From NCBI GenBank assembly GCA_958299035.1, contig CATQJL010000223.1, positions 69,981,006 through 70,045,005 of the forward strand: a DNA stretch of 64,000 bases, read 5' to 3'. Position numbers and translations under genes: made by a program. Origin of the DNA: Cylicocyclus nassatus (taxonomy: Eukaryota > Nematoda > Chromadorea > Rhabditida > Strongylidae). Under the pieces are notes generated by a model. The model was not told the DNA's origin. It saw only the letters and a program-made list of their open reading frames with translations, and searched no databases. Shown here one piece after another: positions 46,373 to 57,847 of this stretch (position 1 is its first letter; each line of letters starts with the position of its first letter).

Positions 46373-48030
46373 GACTCAACAAACATTACAATTATTGTGA
46401 TAATAAGTGGTAGAATACGTATGAAAAGCTTTTATAGAAGAAGCTCAGCGTTTGTTCTTGAAATAGACTACACATAAAAGATTGGTCTGTTCTGACATAA
46501 GCACGAGTGTCTGCAACTGCCTGCGCTTGTATTCATCGATGAACCCTCTGACTTAACCTACCCGGTAGGTAGAGTAACCTATGATCGGTATTCAAAAAAG
46601 CCTCCGCCGATGGGTTAGCTTGAAGGCAGCGTCCACTCAAAACTTCGCCTCCTATGTTTTTGTCATTCCGGGACCTTCCGTGGCCCTGATCACATTTATG
46701 AAGTTCGAATTACCCCCAAAAACCCGAGCCCTGATAACTCTGTCTTGAGGGCGCGAACGGTTTTCAGTGTGTGGGCGAAGCTTGATAAGATATGGGCGGA
46801 ACTTGATAGCACTTTGGCTGTTCCAAGCCCATTATCTTCACCGGACCAACGCAGATGTCCCTTTCCTGGGGTCTACATTCAATTGGCGGTAAGTGGAGGG
46901 GTTACACTTGACCTAGAGCTTTTAAGCTGACGTCAGAATGGTCCTCTTCTAAATTAAATAAAATCTGACGTACGGTGTGCGTTCTTTACATTTTTGTGAC
47001 TTTGTTGAATTTTACAAATATATTTATATATAAAATCTCCACTACGTATCCAAGAGCGCCTCCGTTGAATCACCTAACTCAGCACAGGTTCTTCAGAATT
47101 TGCATTCCCTGAGCTAGATAATGGAGGTACGAATAATTGCTTGCCTGGGCTGTGTGAAAGACTAGTTCTGTTTTTCTTAGCTTCAAGGCTCACTTCAAAT
47201 TTACTTATGGTTCACCTGGCCAAGACGCCTGTAAGCTCAGTTCAGCCTGCAACTTGTCGTACCACGTCTTCAGCAAGGAGATGAAACAAGTTGTAAGCCG
47301 TAGTAAAACCATGTATTTTTAATGTTTCGAAGATGCTTTTGATCAAGCCAAGTAATTCGCAGCTGTTTAACAATCCAGATGCTATAGCGATATTAGAGTT
47401 TTGTTAGTTACCATCTGCACGTCGTTAAATTGGCGTGCACTCACATTCGCCGCTCCTCTCCTACCAGCCCGAAAGCAGCTCACTATCCGGAATTGCCCTA
47501 CTATATCCAACCTACTGAGTGACATTCTATAAAGCACGAAGTAACTTTTGTAGAAAGCTGCAGCAGAAAGTCTGCGGTATGTCTTGTTAGCAGCAAGATT
47601 CAAGTTGTTAGAAGTTAGCAAGTAGTTTAATATTTGTCTAAGCCCATCCACTTCAACACATTGACACAACGCGACCGACATGGTGGGTCATGCAATGACT
47701 GTGGTTCTAGAAGTTCTGTTATGCTCTATCCCTAAAAGTTACTTCAGCGTTTCTTAGCTGCTACTCAAAATCACTGTAGGGATGCTGCAGACGACGGACT
47801 GCTTGATTTTAGCTAGATATTCTGAACTTAGTTGTAGAAGGCATTGTCCCACAATGCAGACAGCTAAAAATGCACGCTGTCCAACGTGCTAAATTCTTCC
47901 CTACTACTGAACCGGCATAAGAGCGGCAGGCAGGCATAGTTCATTCCGTGGCATATTTATTTACTAACGTTGTTTTGCACCCATAGCTTTAAAACACTCC
48001 TGCGAGACACGAAAAAGAAGCCAAATAGGA
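46373..48030. repeat. Segmental duplication, partial copy C
   Basis: Continues the downstream flank shared by A and B: TGAACCCTCTGACTTAACCT at 46541, the AAGGCAGCGTCCACTC MITE end at 46623, CTTTTAAGCTGACGTCA at 46919, then TTGAATCACCTAACTCAGCA and GCATATTTATTTAC near 47960. Similarity fades by about 48030. No gene inside. Confidence 0.75.
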
Positions 48031-49302
48031 GCTTTCTGTCGTTTGAGCTTTATTATAATTGAAGCTATCATAAATTCTGTACTTCACGTGTACTTCAAAT
48101 AAAAAACATGCCGCCGAAACGATTTCAAAATATAGAAAACTGTGTCGTCAGATCCTAAGACACAATCTTTTATGAGAGTAAATGCTCGCAAATTTAAAAA
48201 CACGGTATGTCAGAACAGAAGCGCCTATCATAGTACAGATCTACTCGGGAAAGAGGTTAAATTGAAACTCTGTTTAAATTTGACAAATTAAGACTTTCCG
48301 AGCTCTGTTACAGGTTCAAGCACCCTTTAATTCATTTATCAAAAAGATTGCCGTTTATTTGAAGTTGAAAGTGCTCAAAAACTCCACAAATTTATTGCCT
48401 CTTGGAACGGTTTGAGTTTCAACGGTTTTAAAGCAAAAGAATGTAGTAATCTTTTTTTTTCCTTGAATAATGCGCAGGACTTAAGTATTTGTTTTTACAT
48501 CATGAATGCAGCTGTATAAGAAAAATGTTGGTCACAGATTGCAGAATTTGAGAAAGAGAAGATTCAGGATTGTGCCCAGCCTTCTCTAGTGCGGATTCTT
48601 CAATCCTTCTGTTATTCTTTGGTCAAATGCATTCAATTTTAAAGTCCTTTGAATAGCATTGCTACGCTGACATGTGCATGAAACAGCAAGTGTATTACAG
48701 TATTATTTAAAATTGTACGTCATTCTTTTATAGCGCAGTTCTAATTGTATACAGCCGTATACTGTAGCACCTTCAAAATATAGTACAATACCGACAATCT
48801 CTATAAGGTACCCGAAATAAACTGAGGTGATTTTGTATGCCTTTTTGTAACCTATTCTACAGCCTATCGAGGCACAGGCGTAATGTTGAGTCTCCTGGAG
48901 TTTACAATGGATCGTGAGTTCTTTTTTAATAGTTAGCAACGTTGGAGTCTAGGAAAGACTGTGAAATCTCCGTTTGAAATAACTTTATGATAAGATGGAG
49001 GCTGTGTGCGCAAGCTATGAGTGAAACATATTTGCCAGCTTATGGTACATTATAGAATATGAAGAGCTATGTAACTGTGCTCAGGAAACCCGCTTCAATT
49101 ATCTCAGAGCTATCTGGAAGTTTAACAATCACAACCATCCCTCAGATAATAAAAAATGTAGAAAATGGGTTGGATCAAAAAATTTTTCAGAACTGTAAAC
49201 TTGAAAAATTGAATATTTACGGAATTGATTCTAAAATTTTGAAGTCATTTCCCAATTTTTTTTGTTTCAGTCCGATCTTTTGGTCTGGAGGAGTACCATG
49301 AC
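48031..49302. other. No confident gene
   Basis: Short frames only. The plus frame at 49059-49301 (80 codons, ATG start) has no signal peptide and no domain I can name; it ends at the hAT-type element. Confidence 0.4.
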
Positions 49303-50126
49303 CAGGGCACGGCACAGGTGGCTTAGCAAGCAAGTTGGATATCGTTTTTGTAGAAAAAAACAAAAGGGATATCGTTTTTGCGGAAGAGCATAACGTTGTC
49401 TTTCGATCTGCGGCCGGCACGCTGCCGGCATGCCGCCGGCAAAAAAACAAAGGGTTTGTTTACAGCGAAGTGAAGATGAAATGACACCAAAATAGGTGTG
49501 TAGATGGGCAACGGCGAGTTAGGACTAGGTATATAAAATTATGAAAAAATTATGTGAACTAAAGGCGTGCTCAACTTTTTTCGGAGTTAGGTGGCTTTCA
49601 AGCCACCTGGATAGCCACCTGAATTGGCTTAGGAAAAAAAGTCATAAATTTTTCTTCCCTCACATAATTTGTCTACTTTCTTTACATAATTTTCATCTAC
49701 ATCCCAAACCTTACACACTGGTTCCTAAACCGCCTCAAACCCCCTTCTCCCCGCTTAGTTATAGCCCCTTGAAAATTTTGAGCGGCGGCGGAAAGGCTGC
49801 TCTAGGCGCGTATTGCTGCACGATGGATACATCATGCCGCCAATCCGGAGAATATGAATATTATCGCGTGTGTTCGATGATTCTTTTTCGTTTATTTTCT
49901 GCTGTTGCTTTGTCCCGTTCCTTTTCATATATTTTCTCTTCGAATATCTCGTGGCGGATGTCGTAATTTCGTTGAAGTCATAGGGGACTTCATTTTTTGC
50001 AATTTTGGGACGCCACCTCGTGCCGAGCGCTGGTCTAGGGTCAAAGGGGACTTCGTAAAAATTCGCAAATGTCAAGGGGGACTTCGTTTTTTGCATTTTC
50101 AACTAGCCACCTCGTGCCGAGCCCTG
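49303..50126. mobile_element. Non-autonomous hAT-type element with 8-bp target duplication
   Basis: Ends CAGGGCACGGCACAGGTGGC and GCCACCTCGTGCCGAGCCCTG are inverted, flanked by identical 8-mers ACCATGAC (49295-49302 and 50127-50134). An 8-bp duplication with CAGGG-type ends is the hAT hallmark. Sub-terminal copies of GGTGGCT and GGGGACTTCGTTTTTTGCA recur inside. No transposase; the 141-codon frame at 49541-49966 is not a gene. Confidence 0.85.
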
Positions 50127-50454
50127 ACCATGACCAAATGTCCTTAGGGATGCAAAATGTTAATTGTGCTTTCAAAGAATTTGCTTATTCCTACCAGATC
50201 AGAATTTTTTGCGCCATCATACTTTGCACAAATTTTGATAAGAAATAGATGGCTCACTGGGGAAGAACCCTTAGTCGAAGTGTGCTTTCCACAACAGACG
50301 CACATCTTCTCAAAGAACACCAAACGCTGATTCAGCGCTTCAGTACCAGGAGTTACGAGAGCTTTTGTAGCGAAAATTCGAACGCGTAGTTAGAAGAAAA
50401 TCATTTGTAGAAGTCTCCTGTGGCCCAAATGGAACACTGGTGACTGTTGAACAT

Positions 50455-50939
50455 ATGGAGAAAAAATTCCTGCTTGTTATTTCCGTGTTCGCCACTATTC
50501 CATCTGTAAGTTGGCTAGACTATCACCATTGCTTTATTTTGATCGAGCGTTCATTTTTTTCTACTCATAAAACACCCAAAACTTTTCATCCAGAAGCAAA
50601 TAAGCAAGACAGATTTGAAATCAGCGTTCTAAGCTCTCCAAGACTTCATGCATTCCAGCTAGAAGAGCCACTTGGACCCATCTCTCGACAGTAAAAAAGC
50701 GTGGTAAACGCTCATGCAGATACATTACTTTGAGATCTGATATCTGAAGAAAGATAGGAAGAGCTGCAAAGCAATTTCAAATTTCTGTTAGCTTTGTTTT
50801 GTTATGGAGTGAGCAAATTTTTTTATTCGTTTCTTCTTCTCTGCAGATTTCCTGTAGATCCTCTTATTCTTTCAAGTCTTCCCATATGGCTCGTCACTCT
50901 TGCTTTCAGCATGCTTTGGACCGAAAGAATTTGCATTAG
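50455..50939 (+). CDS. Candidate 47-residue secreted peptide (two exons)
   Basis: Exon 1 50455-50505: MEKKFLLVISVFATIPS, a compact signal peptide, ending at a strong donor (TCT|GTAAGT). The candidate exon 2, 50847-50939, follows a strong pyrimidine-rich acceptor (TTTCTTCTTCTCTGCAG) and encodes 30 residues with two cysteines (C-x16-C) and several His, ending at TAG. AATAAA lies about 70 bases downstream (51007). The intron would be 341 nt and phase 0. The exon pairing is a prediction; a different exon 2 is possible. No family recognised, but it sits in the same cluster and shares the signal exon / phase-0 intron plan. Confidence 0.4.
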
Positions 50940-51012
50940 ACTCAGTCTTCTTCAAGTTTGCTTCCAGTAAACATTCAAGTCAAATTCCGGATTTATATTG
51001 TAATCGAATAAA

Positions 51013-51702
51013 ATTTCTATAGAGTATGTGTACTTTGTAAGTACCAAAAACGAACGACAACGTAACAGTGCGATGCTTGCGCACATCAATAATTGAACAG
51101 CATTATTTATTTGCATGTACTAGAAACACAGATCAAGCATCTGCTTGTTAAAACATCTACTCTACTGTATTACCAAATTCTGCACTCTTGTTTGGTTTCC
51201 GGAGAAGAGAAACATGATGAGAGACGACATGTTAATTACCCTTTTAGCTTATACAGCTTTTCTGTTTAGTGTAATCTAGGTCAATAGGAATTTTGGGACA
51301 GACAGGTGCTGGCTTTCTTCGCAGCAGAAGAAGAATACTATTTTTTCTGCTCTATTTCAACATACATAGCACAACAAGAAGCACCAAATAAGCACAGACA
51401 TTATCTCTGATTATAACCTTCTCTAGTTCTAAATGAAAGTTCATTATTTTGCTTTTTCCGCCGGTTCGAAACTAGGATGCTATTACAGTAACGAACATAC
51501 AGAAACGAAACTGTGGTGAGCAAGATTAGAAAGACATACAAATGAATTCTGGCATGCTATGCCGTTCAAATGGATGTCTTCTGGGATAAAAAAATCTTCA
51601 CGATGGCACTCTCCGAAAGGTCTAAGGCGATTTTTGATTCAGTTTCAGAAGTGCTTGATAGAGTTGTAGCGCATTAGTTCTTACAACATTTGCTTAATGA
51701 GT
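51013..51702. other. No gene seen
   Basis: AT-rich, no frames with motifs before the mariner-type element. Confidence 0.45.
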
Positions 51703-51704
51703 TA

Positions 51705-52900
51705 TTAGGTTGGTGCAAAAGTAATGGGCGCTTTGCGAGCTCTCACTTTAACGTGTTATAACTCACTAAAAAATCTACATTTTTGAATGCGACAAAAAAA
51801 TTAGAGGCACCAAGCCTTTCACAATACAACGCACAGCACCCTATACTCATACCCTCAATATCATCCCATATGTCTTCCCTCAACATGACGTGGATTACGT
51901 GGTTTGATGAGGCGCCGCCTCGCCTCGGGCTTGCGCCACGTTGCGAGCGCATCGTTTGGCGCGACGTGGCGCTCAACACAACGTGGCGCAGACTTTTCCA
52001 CGTTCTTCTTGTTGCCACATCACGCCGAAAATGCGCACGCAACGTGGCGCAAGCCCGAGGCGAGGCGGCGCCTCATCAAGCCACGTAATCCACGTCATGT
52101 TGAGGGAAGACATATGGGATGATATCGAGGGTATCTTCAACGGGCAGAAAAGTATGGATTGATAAGCAGAAAAATTTTTTCTGAAACCTTGTCTTCCAGT
52201 GATCATAACTTTCTTCAAAATTTGTCAGTATTGATAGTAAATAGTCTATATTGTAGGCGGAAGCCAGTAGTACAAAAAAAGTTGAAAAGGGCCAAACAGA
52301 GGGGATTCTGCCAAAAGGAAAAAATAAAAATCCAAAATTGCCCGCTTTTTTGGACATTTTTCGCAAGCCTAAAAATCCGAAAATATGGAGTTTTCTGATT
52401 TTCTGCGTAATGAACAGCTACACAGTTCTGGAAAAACTGTCAATAGGAGCCCCATCCTTACTCTTACAGGAATGAGCAAAGCTTAGGCGATTGCCCTCTT
52501 CACAGGAAATTTATGGATCCTAGAATGATCAAAATAACTGTTCATGTTGAGGCGTCGAAATCTCAGTTTAGGTAATTTATGAGAAATTGTTGAAATGTGC
52601 ATAATGTAGGCAACTTCTATCAAATACAGTAGCTAGAGTTTCGAATGTTTGCCTTTATTCGGGCTTGATTTCTGCAAGAAAAGCAAATGCAATTAAATTT
52701 TGATTTCGAGCGCGGTTGTGTGCAGCTCTATTATTTTTTAACTAATGAAGCTAGAAACCCATTTCAACTACCATTGGATAGAGGATGAAAGAACCTTTTC
52801 GGCATTGTGCTAGGTTTTTTCCGAAGAAGAAAGTTTGATGGAGAAAAGTTGTCCTAAAACAAGGACTAGAAAAACGCGCATTACTTTTGCACCAACCTAA
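51705..52900. mobile_element. Mariner-type element, TTAGGTTGGTGCAAAAGTAA ends
   Basis: The ends TTAGGTTGGTGCAAAAGTAA and TTACTTTTGCACCAACCTAA are perfect inverted repeats of the well-known mariner type, flanked by TA (51703-51704, 52901-52902). At 1196 bases it is close to an autonomous mariner in length, but I find no transposase motifs. Nested inside is the long palindrome at 51857-52131. It lies just upstream of the 53.0-kb gene. Confidence 0.85.
51857..52131. repeat. Long nested palindrome
   Basis: About 90 bases around 51857-51946 (ATATCATCCCATATGTCTTC ... GCCTCGCCTCGGGCTTGCGC) are mirrored almost exactly at 52038-52131, with a spacer of about 90 bases that itself holds further GCAACGTGGCGC repeats. 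High identity between arms suggests a recent origin or ongoing correction. Confidence 0.8.
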
Positions 52901-53029
52901 TAGTAGCTCTGAATAAAGCTAGCATCGGATAGTAGCCACATACTACTCTAAACCAGGGAGAGGCTATAACACTAAACAGCAATTCATTGTAGACGGGTGA
53001 TATAATTCTATCATAGCACACATTGAATA

Positions 53030-53248
53030 TTGGTTATATTCACGGTGCTGACATTTACTGCCGTAAACGCCGATGAACTCCTCGAAAACACCAAATTTAT
53101 CTTTATCGTAAATGTGAGACCATTTATACACCTGCTTACGATTTCTGAAAAAACGCAGATGTTACAGTGCAAAGATTACTGTTATTATCAAACTGTCACT
53201 TGTGTAGGTAGTTGTGCAAACGATTTCATCAAGAGATATAAATTCTGA
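53030..53248 (+). pseudogene. C-x3-C hairpin gene without an ATG (53.0 kb)
   Basis: The hydrophobic signal-like stretch (VIFTVLTFTAVNADE) is preceded in frame by a TGA and has no ATG. At the place where paralogues read ATGAATATG, this copy reads ATTGAATATTG, as if both ATGs had gained a T. The predicted intron is 53108-53167 (GTAAAT to TGTTACAG, 60 nt, phase 0, stop-free). The last exon (53168-53248) is intact, starts on the first cysteine and encodes C-x3-C-x6-C-x3-C, the same spacing as gene A. Either the gene is disabled at its start, or it uses TTG or an upstream exon. The preceding mariner-type element ends 128 bases upstream and may have separated it from its promoter. Confidence 0.6.
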
Positions 53249-54843
53249 TTCATTGACATCTCAAAAATAGTGTTTGAATTGTCCACCTTCGATCTTGTGA
53301 GAAAGTGGAAAAAGTGAAAAAAGCAATAACTGAAAGCGTACTGTGAAGCGATCAGTACATAGTCTTAGTATCAACAGCAATCGCTTAGACATGTTCAAAG
53401 TTGGATTCACAGTATCGAAAACAGAGTTTTGATGCTACACATAAATGAGAGTTATTTGTTGGGCCATAAAGGAGCCATAGTCTGCGACACATTTGAAAGT
53501 TCTTCATAGAAACAACTTTTCAATAACAGTCCTAATGACTGGGAAGTTCGGATATTGTAATTTCATAAACGAGGCTCAACAAAAAAGTGGACATAATTCT
53601 AGATATATACCTAAGGGAGGAGGTGGCTTAGATCTTAATCAGTAGTCACGTACATTCCTGCTCGGAATGCTGGAAGAAATCATAATAAGCCGAAATCGTG
53701 AAGTCTGTATGTATTGAGTAAGCTTAAGCAATTCTGTCATTCTAAGTATGAAACTAGACACGAATTGTGAATTTTAGTGAATGCCATTGACTTGAGAAAT
53801 CCATAGTTTTGGGTGAGAACCATGGTTTTTCGCTGGAGTTAATTCTCATTTTAGACCAGTGGAAATAGGCACAAAGAAGTATGAAAGTCTGACCGTACTT
53901 AATTGTTAGCAGGTTGCAGTAAGAGGTGAATTGAAATAAAGATGACAAAATTCAATCGGTCTTTTACGATTACTACGTAAGGGTGAAGTGTAGTATAATC
54001 TTCAACTTCAGAGAGAAACTCGAGGCTAACTTTTTGTACAACAAACCTCACATCACTTCATGCTGACAGGTTACTCAGGTCCTGCCAGACTTTTTTGCAC
54101 TTTGGTGTGATATTTCCGCTGACTCAAAGAAGAAAATAACTTTGCTTAAAAAGAACCACAAGACAACTCTTCAAAAGTGTTTACAGTTGAATTTTTGCTC
54201 AGCATGTTCATATTTAGTGTAATACAAGTATTTGATGTTTTTGGACCGCTGTAATCTACCAAACTGAGAACATTTAGATTACAACTAGATACTCCAAGCT
54301 CTGATTCCATGTAGACATCTAAAAATGGGCACCTTCTCGTTGAGCACATATATTGATTTCCAGTTGCAGAGAGATCTTGAGAAAACATATAGCCCAACAA
54401 AATGTGTTCTGTGATTAGGCTAAAATGGTTTTCAATGAAAAGTAAAGGACTTGTAGACAAGTCTGACACTCGTGTTTATACATAGACAAAAAATCCTTAT
54501 TGTTCTGCAAAAACACGAAAGTTTCAATTTTGCAAATTCAACGAACCAGGACCCATTTCCTTCTGAGTAGGAAAGGTGGAAGCTTACGACCTGCTTATGA
54601 ACCAGGTGAGTTATCACCCTCAGCCAAGCTTTGGTTTAAATCGCTTACACATACCTGCATAGATCAAATTGAGCTGTATAACAGCTTTAATGTTGGTGTT
54701 GGAAAAAAACAGCTGGAATCTGCTATAGACTACAGTCAATGGAGCCGACCATTAATCATCATCACAAAAAAAACTTTCTTTTGTGTACATCAACATGGAA
54801 GCGTGAATCTCTTCCGTAGTGACAGGGTGCAGATTTCGTTGCA
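53249..54843. other. No gene seen
   Basis: AT-rich; frames up to 125 codons have no recognised motifs. Confidence 0.4.
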
Positions 54844-54888
54844 CATACTATCATTACTTACTTACTTAGATACTTAGATGGCCCGTCC

Positions 54889-57063
54889 TCACGTGACGTG
54901 CGGGCCCCAGTACAGAAGTCGCCATTGATCCCTGTCCCTCGCTTCGGACATCCACGATCTTCTTGGTCGTCGTCGGTGGCTGCGTCCACGAGTTCCAGGG
55001 GCAAGAATCGTAACCAGCTGGAATTTCTGATTTCTCAGCTGGTCCATCCGTTCCACGAACACGTCTGCCCATCTCGTCGGTGGTCTTCCTCGAGGACGTT
55101 TGGCTTCGCGAGGAATCCACTCAGATGTTCTTAGTGTCCATCTATCGTCCATTCTTCTCATTATGTGACCGGCCCATCGGTGTTTCGCTTTCGCAACGTA
55201 TTCCGCTGGGTCACAAAGACGGGACATTCTTCTCATATCCGTGCTGCGAAGTCCGACTAGATGTTGCTTGTGTCGGGTCATCTTCAGAAGACTGCGCTCG
55301 AGCGCTCTGTGGGTGGTCCTTAAAGCTTTCGACGTGGCTACGGTGTCGGCCCAAGTCTCAGCTGCGTAGCAGAGCGCTGAGAGAACGGTTGAGTCGAACA
55401 GGTGGGCACGAAGCTCCGGGTCCGTCAGTTGGTCGGTGGCTTCCTTCAAAGGCCCGAAGGCGACCCAGGCTGCTCTTCTTCTCCTGTTAAGTTCTTCCCT
55501 CAAGTCGTTCTCCATGTTCATCGAACGTCCGAGATACACGTAAGAAGACGTCTCCATGATAGGGGTGCCTTCCAATTCCATTTCTGCATCTTCGCAAAGG
55601 GCGTTCTTCATGAACTGAGTCTTCTTCCGATTTATTCGCAGTCCGATCTTCTTCCCTACTTCGTTTAGTTCCTTCAGCATCGCCTCTGCTTCAGTGATAC
55701 TGCTCGAGGAAAGGACGATGTCATCCGCAAAACGAAGGTTGGATAGGAATCTTCCATCAACTCGTATGCCTCTCTCTTCCCAGTCTAGTGACTTCATCAC
55801 CCACTGCAAGGCCGCGGTGAACAGCTTCGGCGAAATAGTGTCGCCTTGTCGAACCCCCTTCCCAATTGGAATGGTTAGGGGGCAATGGAATAGCTGCATC
55901 GTTGTTGTACAGTCCTTGTAGCAGTCGGCTAGTGTCCTCACGTAAGCTGGTTCCACTCCTTGATCGACTAGCGCAGACAGGATGGCGTTGGTTTCGAAGC
56001 TGTCAAAGGCTTTCTCGTAGTCGACGAAGGTTAGGACGAGAGGCAGTCGGTACTCCCGGCAGACTTCTATGACCCTCGAAACCGTCTGGATGTGGTCCAT
56101 GCAGCTGAATCCTTTGCGAAATCCAGCTTGTTCTTGGGGTTGGGCTTCATCCAGTGTCCTAGATATGCGTGCGAGGATAATCTTTGTGAAGAGCTTGCAC
56201 AACACACTCAGCAGGCATATTGGACGGTAATTTCGAAGATTCTCTCGTTCACCCTTCTTGAAGAGAAGGAAGGTTTTTGACGTTCTCCACTAGTCGGGAA
56301 TCCTCTCCTTCTGAAGGTAAGATGTCAGGTGCGACGCGAGAATCTCGTGTAGACGTTGTCCTCCGGCTCGCAGAAATTCGACGGAAAGATGATCTGGTCC
56401 TGGAGCCGTGGATGTCTTCATGGTCTGAATCGCCGTGCGCACTTCAGCAGGTAGAATTCGTGGTGGTACTTCTCCAGTGGGAACAACGGGCATCGGCACG
56501 GGTGTTGATGAGCGGAAGAGGTTGGTATAGAAGTTCTTCGCGATAGATTCCATCTTGTATCGGGAAGAAGTCGGAGTCCCGTCTTCGCTCAATAGTGCAG
56601 CCAGCGGTACGTGATATTCACAGAGGTCCCTTCGGCACCTCTTGAGACTTCGTCTTCCTTCGGCTGCTTCCAGTATCTTGGCTTGCCTGTACTTCCTGAG
56701 ATCCTCCTGCAAAGCTGTTCTGCAACTGTCGTTGGCTATCAGTCGCTCGAGATGGGTTGCATTCGGATCCTGCCTCAGAAATCTTCTTCTTTCGAGCAAT
56801 TCCTTGGTGGTCTTCGAAATACGTTCCAAGTTCTTCTCATAAGTCACTGAGGCACATTCTCCGCAGGCTCGCAATCCTTTCAGAAGCCGGTCGTAGTCGT
56901 ACGTTGGGTCCTCCTCGATGGGCCAGTCACATCTTGATATGAGCTCCTCCAGCCTGTTACCGTCGTAAACAACTTCCTTCCTTCTCGCGACTGTGACAGA
57001 CTTTCTTTTCCAGCCTTCGGCTGAGTCGTATCTTCGCTCGAAGGAGACGGTGATCGGAGCCAC
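54889..57063 (-). pseudogene. RTE reverse transcriptase region, one in-frame stop
   Basis: One reading frame from about 57040 to 54889, interrupted by a single TAG at 56290-56292 where RIPD is followed by WRTSKT; one base change from a glutamine codon would explain it. Downstream of the stop are the reverse-transcriptase blocks: YRPICLLS, QEQAGFRKGFS, VDYEKAFDS (first catalytic Asp), GVRQGDTISPKLF, RFADDIVL (the FADD active site) and INRKKTQF. The C-terminus continues with RWAGHIMRRMDDRW and RPRGRPPTRWADVF, typical of RTE proteins. All catalytic residues are retained. Confidence 0.9.
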
Positions 57064-57847
57064 TGCAGAACGATGGAACTACTGAGACATCGAGCAAGCT
57101 CCACCTTCGGTTGGCAAGAATGTGGTCGATCTCCGCGTGAGTCGTTCCGTTGGGCGATTCCCATGTCCACCGGCGATGTTCTTTCTTCATGAAGATGGAA
57201 TTTCCATGGAAAAGTCGTGCGGCGGAGAGAAGCCCAACAAGACGGTTACCGTTTTCGTTCCGGAGCCCATATCCAAACTTCCCGATCGTATATTCCTTTT
57301 CTAGTGGCATCCCGATTTTCGCATTGAAGTCGCCCACAACATACTTGTAGAAGGACTTTTCGTTGCGGACGACCTCCTCCACGTCTTCGTAGAAAGCATC
57401 TAGTTCTGAGTCATCAGCTGCTGATGTTGGGGAGTAGCAGTTGATGATGCTGATGGTCTTCTGACGTGGAGGGCGTAGTCGTAGGATGGCTAGTCGGGGT
57501 GATAGGATCTCGTGCGAATCGACAACATGGACAATAGATGGGTGGACGACAAAGCCAACACCTCCCACGTTTCGTGATGGAACCTTCTCACCACGAATGA
57601 TGAGTGTTCCATCATTCATCTGTCGCACGTCCTTCTTCCTGGACTTCGTTTCCTGCAGAGCGATGATGTGGTACTTGATGTGCTCTGCAGCGTCGAGAAG
57701 AGCGTGGAGGTCGGCGTTTGTGGAGGCTGTCCTGGCGTTGTAGGTGCAGAGCATGAGGCAGTCTCCGTGGCGTGTCGTCCGCGCAGACGTGTCGTTTTTG
57801 TCCAATCCAAAACGCCCTGAGGACAATGACATCAGTCTTGCTACCAC
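56957..57847 (-). pseudogene. RTE apurinic-type endonuclease domain
   Basis: The 296-codon frame has the APE-like endonuclease signature: CTYNART near residue 34, catalytic LQETK at 64-68, GDFNAKIG at 172-179 and SGSDHRLL at 262-269. This domain nicks the target site for reverse transcription. The frame departs from the reverse-transcriptase frame near 57010-57040, where the reading continues in another frame as [20 protein letters not shown] one-base frameshift is therefore likely there. In an intact RTE the two domains form one polyprotein. Confidence 0.85.

Noticed and set aside
46033..46374. 113-codon frame joining MITE and gene fragment
   Set aside because: Artificial fusion across the deletion junction.
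49541..49966. 141-codon plus-strand frame
   Set aside because: Entirely inside the hAT-type non-autonomous element; no transposase motifs.
54898..57743. Many plus-strand frames of 60-136 codons
   Set aside because: Antisense shadows of the retrotransposon proteins encoded on the minus strand.
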